A stretch of 5,640 bases of DNA from Gemmobacter sp. (GTDB lineage Bacteria > Pseudomonadota > Alphaproteobacteria > Rhodobacterales > Rhodobacteraceae). The position numbers were made by a program, and so were the translations under genes. Shown here piece by piece: positions 1 through 4,880 of this stretch. Location: the NCBI GenBank assembly GCA_003509785.1, contig DOMY01000138.1, positions 3,394-9,033 on the forward strand, given 5' to 3'. Every line of letters begins with the position of its first letter. Within the stretch, counting starts at the first letter, position 1. Below the pieces are notes generated by a model, which did not search any database, was not told the origin of the DNA, and was given only the letters and a program-made list of their open reading frames with translations.

Positions 1-1426
1 CTTCCTCGATCCGGACCGAGACGGTGGCCTGCGCATCGGTGCCTTCGGTCACGGCGGCCACCTGATACAGCTGCAACCGCGCGCCATGGGGATAGAGCAT
101 CTTGACGCAGTTGAACGCCGCATCCACCGGTCCGTCGCCCGTGGCATCAATGCTGTGATCCACGCCGTCGATGGTCAGTGTCAGCTCGGCCTCTTGCGGG
201 CCATCGGTGCCGCAGATCACCCGCAGGCGTTTCACCTGAATGGTGTCATGCGCCTCATGCGTGTCGCTGTCCTTGGCCAGTGCCAGCAGATCGTCGTCAT
301 AGACCTCTTTCTTGCGGTCGGCCAAGGCCTTGAACCGCACGAACAGATCGTTCAGCTGGTTGTCGGCCAGATCGACGCCCAGCTCCTTCATCTTGGCACG
401 CAGCGCGGCGCGGCCCGAATGTTTGCCCATGGCGATGTTCTTCGCCACCAGCCCGATATCCTCGGGGCGCATGATTTCAAAGGTTTCGACGTTCTTCAGC
501 ACGCCATCCTGATGGATGCCGCTTTCATGCAGAAAGGCGTTCTTGCCGACGATGGCCTTGTTGAACTGCACCGCAAAGCCCGAAACGGTGGACACCCGCC
601 GCGACAGGTTCATGATCTTGGTGGTATCAATCGCCGTGCGATAGGGCATGATGTCATTTCTGACCTTCATCGCCATCACCACCTCTTCCAGCGCGGCATT
701 GCCCGCGCGTTCGCCCAGCCCGTTGATCGTGCATTCGATCTGCCGCGCGCCGGCCTCCACCGCCGCCAAGCTGTTGGCCGTGGCCATGCCCAGATCATTG
801 TGGCAATGGGTGGAAAAGATCACCTCATCCGCGCCCGGCACCCGCTCCAGCAGCATGCGGATCAGATCGGCGCTTTCGCGCGGCGCCGTATATCCCACCG
901 TATCGGGGATGTTGATCGTGGTGGCGCCCGCCTTGATGGCGATTTCCACCACGCGGCACAGGTAATCATGTTCGGTCCGCGTGGCATCCATGGCCGACCA
1001 TTGCACATTGTCGCACAGGTTGCGGGCATGGGTCACAGTGTCATGGATGCGCTGCGCCATTTCATCCATCGTCAGGTTCGGAATGGCGCGGTGCAGCGGC
1101 GAGGTGCCGATGAAGGTGTGGATGCGCGGGCTGGCAGCAAAGCGCACGGCCTCCCAGCAACGGTCGATATCCTTGAAATTGGCGCGCGACAGCCCGCAGA
1201 TGGTGCTGTTCTTCGCCCGTTTCGCGATCTCGGATACGGCGGCGAAATCGCCCTCGCTGGCGATGGGAAAGCCCGCCTCGATGACATCCACCCCCATTTC
1301 GTCCAGCAGAGAGGCGATCTCCAGCTTTTCGTCATGGGTCATAGTGGCGCCGGGCGATTGTTCGCCATCGCGCAGGGTGGTGTCAAAAATCACGACGCGC
1401 GGCTGGGCGCTGGTATCGGTGGTCAT
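1..1426 (-). CDS. leuA: 2-isopropylmalate synthase LeuA, 3' end cut by window edge
   Basis: This gene encodes the enzyme that condenses acetyl-CoA with 2-oxoisovalerate to give 2-isopropylmalate, the committed and leucine-inhibited step of leucine synthesis in the cytoplasm. The minus-strand frame is open from ATG at 1426 to the window edge, giving 475 codons; the family is about 510-540 residues, so roughly the last 40-60 are missing. The N-terminal TIM-barrel motif FDTTLRDGEQSPGATM is at residues 14-29, with R19 and D20 catalytic/metal-binding in the family. THCHNDLGMA carries metal ligands H207 and H209, NGLGERAGNA carries N243, and HESGIHQDG lies at about 300-308. The visible C-terminal part matches the leucine-binding regulatory domain. 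The start is supported by AAGGA at 1435-1439, eight bases upstream, and by the N-terminus sitting just before the barrel. An attenuator-type leader precedes it. Homocitrate or citramalate synthases are related, but the motifs and the leucine leader favour LeuA. Confidence 0.97.
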   Translation of the reverse strand, partial: MTTDTSAQPRVVIFDTTLRDGEQSPGATMTHDEKLEIASLLDEMGVDVIEAGFPIASEGDFAAVSEIAKRAKNSTICGLSRANFKDIDRCWEAVRFAASPRIHTFIGTSPLHRAIPNLTMDEMAQRIHDTVTHARNLCDNVQWSAMDATRTEHDYLCRVVEIAIKAGATTINIPDTVGYTAPRESADLIRMLLERVPGADEVIFSTHCHNDLGMATANSLAAVEAGARQIECTINGLGERAGNAALEEVVMAMKVRNDIMPYRTAIDTTKIMNLSRRVSTVSGFAVQFNKAIVGKNAFLHESGIHQDGVLKNVETFEIMRPEDIGLVAKNIAMGKHSGRAALRAKMKELGVDLADNQLNDLFVRFKALADRKKEVYDDDLLALAKDSDTHEAHDTIQVKRLRVICGTDGPQEAELTLTIDGVDHSIDATGDGPVDAAFNCVKMLYPHGARLQLYQVAAVTEGTDAQATVSVRIEE

Positions 1427-1457
1427 GTCGGAAATCCTTGGTCTCTGATGCTTCGGT

Positions 1458-1510
1458 CCTCTGGGCGCTGGTCACCTCCGAGCGGTCGCACCCGAAGGCA
1501 CGCTCAGAGG
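1458..1510 (-). promoter_or_regulatory. leuA attenuator: mutually exclusive leader RNA pairings
   Basis: Read on the minus strand, three segments can pair in competing ways. Segment 1 is CCTCTGAGCG (1501-1510), overlapping the leader stop codon. Segment 2 is CGCTCGGAGG (1475-1484). Segment 3 is CGCCCAGAGG (1458-1467). Segments 1 and 2 form a 10-bp helix with one G-U pair, enclosing a smaller hairpin with a TTCG loop. Segment 1 can instead pair with segment 3 at 9 of 10 positions. Segment 2 can also fold with bases 1466-1471 as CGCTcGG/CCAGCG. A ribosome stalled on the leucine codons would mask segment 1 and free segment 2. No run of T follows any of these stems, so a classical intrinsic terminator is not visible; the switch could act through Rho or through access to the leuA ribosome-binding site. 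The folds were worked out by eye, without energy calculation. Confidence 0.72.
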
Positions 1511-1587
1511 CAGCTAAGGAGAAGCAGGCCACGGGTGGCGGTGGCACGCAGCGGCGCGCAGCAAGCGATATGGAAACCCGTGTTCAT
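1504..1587 (-). CDS. leuL: leucine leader peptide (LeuL-type), 27 aa
   Basis: This short minus-strand ORF starts at ATG 1587 and stops at TGA 1504-1506, and it ends 77 bases before the leuA start. Its last eight residues are GLLLLSCL: four consecutive leucine codons (CTG CTT CTC CTT, 1516-1527) and another (CTC, 1507-1509) immediately before the stop. Six of 27 residues are leucine, five in the last seven codons. A leucine cluster ending just ahead of pairing RNA segments upstream of leuA is the signature of ribosome-mediated attenuation: when charged leucine tRNA is scarce the ribosome should stall on this cluster and change the downstream RNA fold. No Shine-Dalgarno sequence precedes the ATG (the eight bases before it are CCGGCCCC), and a TATAGT box lies just upstream, so the message may begin at the AUG. 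The peptide itself probably has no other function. Being so short, it is supported by codon content and position, not by homology. Confidence 0.85.
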   Translation of the reverse strand: MNTGFHIACCAPLRATATRGLLLLSCL

Positions 1588-1595
1588 GGGGCCGG

Positions 1596-1624
1596 ACTAT
1601 AACGGGGGTTGCGCGAAAGGGAAG
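1596..1624 (-). promoter_or_regulatory. probable leuA promoter
   Basis: On the minus strand TATAGT (1596-1601) matches five of six bases of the sigma-70 -10 consensus TATAAT. A 17-base spacer leads to CTTCCC (1619-1624) at the -35 position, a poor match to TTGACA, so the -35 is weak or the promoter needs an activator. Only eight bases separate the -10 box from the leader ATG. The transcript would therefore start at or within one to two bases of that AUG, consistent with the missing ribosome-binding site. No other promoter-like pair is evident between here and leuA. Confidence 0.55.
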
Positions 1625-1626
1625 GG

Positions 1627-1670
1627 GGGCTGCAGAAAAATTGCCGCAGCCCATTTCGCGGCAGATCTGC
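1627..1670. other. inverted repeats between leuA leader and divergent gene
   Basis: The divergent intergenic region holds two dyads. GGGCTGC (1627-1633) and GCAGCCC (1646-1652) form a perfect 7-bp inverted repeat around a 12-base A-rich spacer, immediately upstream of the inferred leuA -35. GCAGATCTGC (1661-1670) is a perfect 10-bp palindrome, 36 bases before the membrane-protein start. Either could bind a dimeric regulator shared by the two divergent genes, but neither matches an operator I recognise, and short dyads are common at this GC content. Confidence 0.3.
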
Positions 1671-1706
1671 GATCCTGCTTCAGGCGGCTGGGGCAAGGGG
1701 GCAATC

Positions 1707-2105
1707 ATGGCGCGGGCTTTCGTTCTGGGTCTTGCTTATTTCGGTGTCGTCTTTGCCATCGGGTTTGCCTTTGGCGTGGTGCGGGTGCTGTATGTGGCGC
1801 CCCAACTTGGTGCGATCTGGGCTGTATCGGCCGAAGCCCCGCTGATGCTGGCGGCTTCGGCAGTGGTCTGCCGCTGGCTTCTGCGGAAGCAAGCTATCGG
1901 GCACGGGTTTGCGGGCGTCATGGGGATTACGGCGCTGACGCTGCTTCTGCTGGCCGAGGCCGCGCTGTCGCTGGCCGCTGGGCGCAGCCTGGGCGGGCAT
2001 CTCGCACTTTATGCCGAACTGCCGCATCAGATCGGCTTTGCGGCACAGATCGGCTTTGCCCTTTTGCCACAACTCTTTGCCCGACCCTCGGCCACTTCTG
2101 CTTGA
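1707..2105 (+). CDS. small four-helix inner-membrane protein, function unknown
   Basis: The encoded 132-residue protein is very hydrophobic. Likely membrane segments lie at about residues 4-26, 36-57, 67-91 and 105-123, with short polar turns (CRWLLRKQ at 55-62, then AGRSLGGH at 91-98). No catalytic motif is visible and I do not recognise a named family. The pattern RVLYVAPQLG followed by a second segment ending in an Arg/Lys-rich turn resembles small uncharacterised alphaproteobacterial membrane proteins. I chose ATG 1707 because AAGGGGG (1695-1701) lies five bases upstream and the first helix begins right after it. The frame is also open to an ATG at 1641, but that would add a polar stretch without membrane character. 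An 18-bp in-frame duplication gives QIGFAAQIGFAL at residues 108-119, in the last helix. The gene diverges from leuA and ends 46 bases before the reductase start. Confidence 0.75.
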   Translation: MARAFVLGLAYFGVVFAIGFAFGVVRVLYVAPQLGAIWAVSAEAPLMLAASAVVCRWLLRKQAIGHGFAGVMGITALTLLLLAEAALSLAAGRSLGGHLALYAELPHQIGFAAQIGFALLPQLFARPSATSA

Positions 2106-2125
2106 CCGGCGCAGGCCGCCACCTA

Positions 2126-2150
2126 CCTCCCCGGCCTGACAGGGGGGAAA
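2126..2150 (+). repeat. degenerate member of the CCTGACAGG palindrome family
   Basis: The core GCCTGACAGGGGG (2134-2146) is identical over 13 bases to positions 2854-2866 of the array downstream of the reductase. Flanking bases (CCTCCCC on the left, GGGAAA on the right) are a decayed version of the longer palindrome. Its G-rich right arm also serves as the ribosome-binding site of the reductase gene, whose ATG follows at 2152. The reductase is thus bracketed on both sides by related elements. Confidence 0.65.
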
Positions 2151-2151
2151 C

Positions 2152-2819
2152 ATGCGCGCACTCATCATCGGATCATCGGATCATCGGGCGGCATCGGGGC
2201 GGCGCTGGCGGCAGAGATGGCCACGCGGGCCGAGGTGGTGGGCCTGTCGCGCCGCCAGGACGGGCTGGATCTGACGGATGAAGCCAGCATCGCCGCCGCG
2301 CTGGCCCGGCTGGAACCGCCGTTTCACCGCATCATCGTTGCCACCGGTGCGCTGGAAATCGGCGGCGTGGCGCCCGAGAAAACGTTGAAGGCGCTGCCCC
2401 CCGAGGCGCTGGCGCGGCATTTCGCGCTCAATGCCACCGGCCCGGCGCTGGTGCTGAAACATGCGCTGCGGCTGATGCCGCGCGATGCCGATTGCCGCTT
2501 CGCCGCGCTCTCGGCGCGGGTGGGCAGCATCGGCGACAACCGGCTGGGGGGCTGGTATGCCTACCGGGCCGCCAAGGCCGCGCTGAACCAGCTGATCCAC
2601 ACCGCCGCCATCGAGATCGCGCGCAGCCATCCGCGCGCGGTGGTGGTCTGCCTGCATCCGGGCACGGTGGCCACACCCTTCACGCAGAAGTATCAGGCGC
2701 AGCATCCCACCGTACCGTCGGAAACCGCCGCCCAGAACCTGGCCGCGGTGCTGGAGCGGCTGACGCCCCAACAGACCGGCGGCTTCTTCGACTGGCAGGG
2801 CCATGAGGTGCCGTGGTGA
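2152..2819 (+). CDS. short-chain dehydrogenase/reductase (C-factor/CsgA-like), frameshifted near its start
   Basis: The product is a short-chain dehydrogenase/reductase, an NAD(P)-dependent Rossmann-fold oxidoreductase; its substrate is unknown. The natural start is ATG 2152, preceded by AGGGGGG. As written, this frame reads MRALIIGSS and then leaves the family sequence, stopping at 2272-2274. The rest continues in another frame (codons at 2187 onward) to TGA 2817-2819. Removing one of three 8-bp ATCATCGG repeats (2164-2187) restores a 219-residue protein with GSSGGIG (residues 7-13), the active-site YRAAK (Y135, K139), serines 118 and 123, and PGTVATPF. The end, GGFFDWQGHEVPW, resembles the C-factor subgroup. 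The downstream frame has no ATG, GTG or TTG before ATG 2217; starting there would give 200 residues without the cofactor glycine motif. It could be a pseudogene, a phase-variable gene or a sequencing artefact. It lies upstream of the photolyase on the same strand. Confidence 0.85.
2164..2187 (+). repeat. 8-bp tandem repeat ATCATCGG x3 inside the reductase start
   Basis: Three perfect copies of ATCATCGG lie head to tail, over the codons for the Ile-Ile-Gly-Ser-Ser part of the cofactor-binding loop. Two copies keep ATG 2152 in frame with the conserved reductase sequence. Three copies, as here, shift the frame; five would restore it with eight extra residues. Short tandem units change copy number readily by slipped-strand mispairing, so this is a plausible on/off tract. 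Confidence 0.9.
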
Positions 2820-2830
2820 GGCGCGCTGGT

Positions 2831-3182
2831 CGTAACCCCCTCCCCAACCCTCCGCCTGACAGGGGGAGGGGGCCTGTCGCGTCGGTTGGCGGGCGGGGGG
2901 CGTCAGGTGGGGCGATGCGGTTCTCTTCGGCTAGTGGGAAATGGGGGTCGCTCCTGCTGGCTGGCTTATGCGGCCTCTCAAACCAGACGACGCAACCCCC
3001 TCCCTCTGACAGGGGGAGGGGGGCTGTCGCGCCGCTTGACGGGCGAGGGGTGTCAGGCCGGGCGATGCGGTTCTCCCCCGTTGGCGGGGAATGGGGGTCG
3101 CTCCTGCTGGCTGGCTTATGCGGCCTCTCAAACCAGACGACGCAACCCCCTCCCCCTGACAGGGGGAGGGCTGGGGAGGGGG
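2831..3182. repeat. tandem array of palindrome-bearing repeats, 150-bp period
   Basis: This array fills most of the 400-bp gap (2820-3219) between reductase and photolyase; I see no protein family in it. A GC-rich palindrome recurs at 2848-2870, 2998-3020 and 3148-3170, exactly 150 bp apart. The last copy is a perfect dyad, CCCTCCCCCTG-A-CAGGGGGAGGG; the first has one mismatch and the second one G-T pair. The two full units (2848-2997 and 2998-3147) align without gaps and differ at about 17 of 150 positions, all outside a 60-bp block (2941-3000 and 3091-3150) that is identical. An extra left arm at 2836-2853 and an extra right arm at 3165-3182 are complementary at 17 of 18 positions, as if they were the outer halves of one longer palindrome. 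Similar CCCTCCC/GGGAGGG dyads are common as interspersed repeats in alphaproteobacterial genomes. No transposase is present, and no T-run makes any stem a convincing terminator. Confidence 0.88.
3162..3182 (+). other. potential G-quadruplex upstream of photolyase
   Basis: Plus-strand G-runs of 5, 3, 4 and 5 are separated by loops of A, CT and A, which fits the rule of four runs of at least three G with loops of one to seven bases. The motif ends 37 bases before the photolyase ATG and would lie in the coding strand and in any mRNA transcribed through it. It overlaps the right arm of the palindrome array, so quadruplex and hairpin folds would compete. Formation in the cell is not shown. Confidence 0.5.
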
Positions 3183-3219
3183 TGCGCCCGCGCTCGTCGC
3201 CGCCCACAAAGGCCATCCG

Positions 3220-4734
3220 ATGACCCCCCGCCTGATCCTGATCCTGGGCGATCAGCTGACCCATGGCATCGCCGCCCTGCGTGCCGCCGATCCGGCCCGC
3301 GATATCGTGGTGATGGCCGAGGTGATGGCCGAGGGCAGCTATGTGCCGCATCACCCGCAGAAAATCGCGCTGATCCTGACGGCGATGCGCAAATTCGCGG
3401 CTGAACTGCGCGCGGCGGGCTGGCGGGTGCTGTATTCCCGGTTGGATGATCCCGAAACCGGGCCGTCGATCCCGGCCGAACTGCTGCGCCGTGCGGCGGA
3501 AACCGGGGTGGCGCAGGTGATCGCCACCCGCCCTGGCGAATGGCGGCTGATCGCGGCGCTGGAGGCACTGCCACTGCCGGTAACCTTGCTGCCCGATGAC
3601 CGTTTTCTCTGTTCCGATGCCGAATTCGCCGCCTGGGCCAAGGATCGCAAACAGCTCCGGATGGAATGGTTCTACCGCGACATGCGCCGCAAGACCGGCC
3701 TGCTGATGGAAGGGGACAAGCCCACAGGCGGCCAGTGGAATTTCGACCCCGAAAACCGCAAACCCGCCGCCTCCGATCTCTTGCGCCCCAAACCCCTGCG
3801 CTTTGCCCCCGATGCTGAAACCGAGGCGGTGCTGGATCTGGTCGAGGCGCGCTTTCCCACCCATTTCGGCCGCCTGCGCCCCTTTGGCTGGGCCACGGAT
3901 CGCGCGGGCGCGCTGCAGGCGCTGCAGCATTTCCTGACCCAAAGCCTGCCGCGCTTTGGCGATGAACAGGACGCCATGCTGGAGGGTGATCCGGCGCTCA
4001 GCCATTCGTTGCTGTCGCCCTACCTCAACATCGGCCTGCTCACGCCGCTGGAGGTGTGCCAGGGCGCCGAAGCCCGCTACCTGCAGGGCCATGCACCGCT
4101 GAACGCGGTCGAGGGCTTCATCCGCCAGATCATCGGTTGGCGCGAATATGTGCGCGGCATCTATTTTCTGGAAGGGCCGGGCTACACCGCCCGCAATGCG
4201 CTGAACCATGCAGCGCCGCTGCCCGCCGCCTATTGGGGGGCCCCCACGCAGATGGCCTGCCTGCGCGCAGCCGTCACCCAGACGCGCGACATGGCCTATG
4301 CCCATCACATCCAGCGGCTGATGATCACCGGCAATTTCGCCCTGCTCGCCGGTGTCGATCCGCATCAGGTGCATGTCTGGTATCTGGAAGTCTATGCCGA
4401 CGCCTATGAATGGGTCGAACTGCCCAATACGCTGGGGATGAGCCAGTTTGCCGATGGCGGCCTGCTCGGTTCCAAACCCTATGCGTCGAGCGGCGCCTAT
4501 ATCAACCGCATGTCCAACTATTGCCGGTCATGCCGCTATGATGTGAAGCAGCGCGTCGGCAAGGATGCCTGCCCCTTCAACGCGCTCTATTGGGACTTCC
4601 TGGCCCGCAACCAGCGCAAACTGGCGCCCAACCCGCGCATGGCTCTGCCCTATCGCAACTGGGACAAGATGCCCGAAGAAGATCGCACCGCCATCCGGGA
4701 ACAGGCGGCGCGTTTTCTCGCCGACTTGCGATAA
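3220..4734 (+). CDS. phrB: Fe-S (6-4) photolyase / cryptochrome, PhrB-CryB class
   Basis: The 504-residue protein belongs to the prokaryotic iron-sulfur photolyase/cryptochrome class (FeS-BCP), whose known members include Agrobacterium PhrB, a (6-4) photolyase, and Rhodobacter CryB. It should bind FAD and use blue light to reverse (6-4) UV photoproducts in DNA, or act as a light sensor. The N-terminal half starts LILILGDQLT and forms the antenna domain, which holds a lumazine in this class; the helical FAD domain follows from about residue 200. Cys347, 435, 438 and 451 have the same spacing as the four PhrB cluster ligands, shifted by three. His362-His363 in AHHIQRLM match the PhrB active-site histidines, and Trp339 and Trp387 match its electron-transfer tryptophans. 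Length is close to PhrB (507). AAAGG (3208-3212) supports ATG 3220. A repeat array lies upstream and rplU downstream. Repair versus signalling cannot be decided from sequence; cryB is an alternative name. Confidence 0.95.
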   Translation: MTPRLILILGDQLTHGIAALRAADPARDIVVMAEVMAEGSYVPHHPQKIALILTAMRKFAAELRAAGWRVLYSRLDDPETGPSIPAELLRRAAETGVAQVIATRPGEWRLIAALEALPLPVTLLPDDRFLCSDAEFAAWAKDRKQLRMEWFYRDMRRKTGLLMEGDKPTGGQWNFDPENRKPAASDLLRPKPLRFAPDAETEAVLDLVEARFPTHFGRLRPFGWATDRAGALQALQHFLTQSLPRFGDEQDAMLEGDPALSHSLLSPYLNIGLLTPLEVCQGAEARYLQGHAPLNAVEGFIRQIIGWREYVRGIYFLEGPGYTARNALNHAAPLPAAYWGAPTQMACLRAAVTQTRDMAYAHHIQRLMITGNFALLAGVDPHQVHVWYLEVYADAYEWVELPNTLGMSQFADGGLLGSKPYASSGAYINRMSNYCRSCRYDVKQRVGKDACPFNALYWDFLARNQRKLAPNPRMALPYRNWDKMPEEDRTAIREQAARFLADLR

Positions 4735-4770
4735 ATCCTTGCCGAAACGGCCTGCAACGGTGCCGATCGG

Positions 4771-4799
4771 TTGACACCCGCGAGTCATTCCACTAACGG
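4771..4799 (+). promoter_or_regulatory. probable rplU-rpmA promoter
   Basis: TTGACA (4771-4776) is a perfect -35 hexamer. A 17-base spacer leads to TAACGG (4794-4799), a weak -10. Transcription would begin near 4806, leaving a leader of about 75 bases before the rplU ATG. The region lies between the photolyase stop and the ribosomal genes, where a promoter is expected. Confidence 0.55.
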
Positions 4800-4830
4800 C
4801 CACATTCCCGCGCGGGTCGGCTAAGGCTTC

Positions 4831-4863
4831 ATGTCTTTGGTGATCTGCGTAAAGCAGATTTGA
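4831..4863 (+). promoter_or_regulatory. rplU leader with 10-codon ORF and hairpin
   Basis: A tiny [13 protein letters not shown], runs from ATG 4831 to TGA 4861-4863, ending 17 bases before the rplU ATG. AAGG (4823-4827 region) lies a suitable distance upstream. Its last codons contain a perfect 6-bp hairpin, ATCTGC-GTAAA-GCAGAT (4843-4859), next to the rplU ribosome-binding region (GAGAAGAG, 4866-4873). Translation of the small ORF would open the hairpin, so it could couple or tune L21 synthesis. Chance is also possible; the ORF is short and no family is known to me. Confidence 0.35.
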
Positions 4864-4880
4864 ACGAGAAGAGACAAGCC

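Noticed and set aside
1435..1520. Pairing of leader UCCUU (1516-1520) with the leuA ribosome-binding site AAGGA
   Set aside because: Only five base pairs, not extendable on either side; too weak to claim as a translational switch.
1641..1706. Longer start for the membrane protein
   Set aside because: The extra 22 residues are polar, and a good ribosome-binding site lies directly before the 1707 ATG.
1514..1708. Minus-strand ORF of 64 codons upstream of leuA
   Set aside because: It overlaps the leucine leader peptide in another frame, starts upstream of the inferred promoter, and has no family resemblance. The 27-codon leader explains the region better.
86..2281. Very long plus-strand open frame of 731 codons
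   Set aside because: It is antisense to leuA, whose family motifs are unmistakable on the other strand, and then runs out of frame across the membrane-protein gene. Strong GC third-position bias leaves long open antisense frames.
2998..3020. Repeat-array palindromes as intrinsic terminators for the reductase
   Set aside because: The stems are strong but G-rich sequence, not T, follows each one on the plus strand, and none has a T-run on the minus strand either.
2820..3219. The array as a CRISPR
   Set aside because: Repeat units are 150 bp with nearly identical content throughout, so there are no unique spacers, and no cas genes are present.
2813..3404. Plus-strand ORFs across the repeat array (136 and 172 codons)
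   Set aside because: They exist because the 150-bp period is a multiple of three, so frames stay open. The translations are palindrome-derived Pro/Gly/Arg repeats typical of spurious annotations.
2680..4374. Minus-strand open frame of 564 codons
   Set aside because: It is antisense to the photolyase and reads through the repeat array, giving low-complexity Pro/Gly/Arg sequence with no family motif.
4741..4770. GCCG-AAA-CGGC hairpin and CCGATCGG palindrome after the photolyase as a terminator
   Set aside because: The stem is only four base pairs with no T-run, and the palindrome has no loop. There is no convincing terminator between photolyase and rplU.
4860..4880. TTG start giving L21 seven extra residues
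   Set aside because: L21 proteins begin with MFA or MYA at the 4881 ATG, and the TTG overlaps the end of the leader hairpin.
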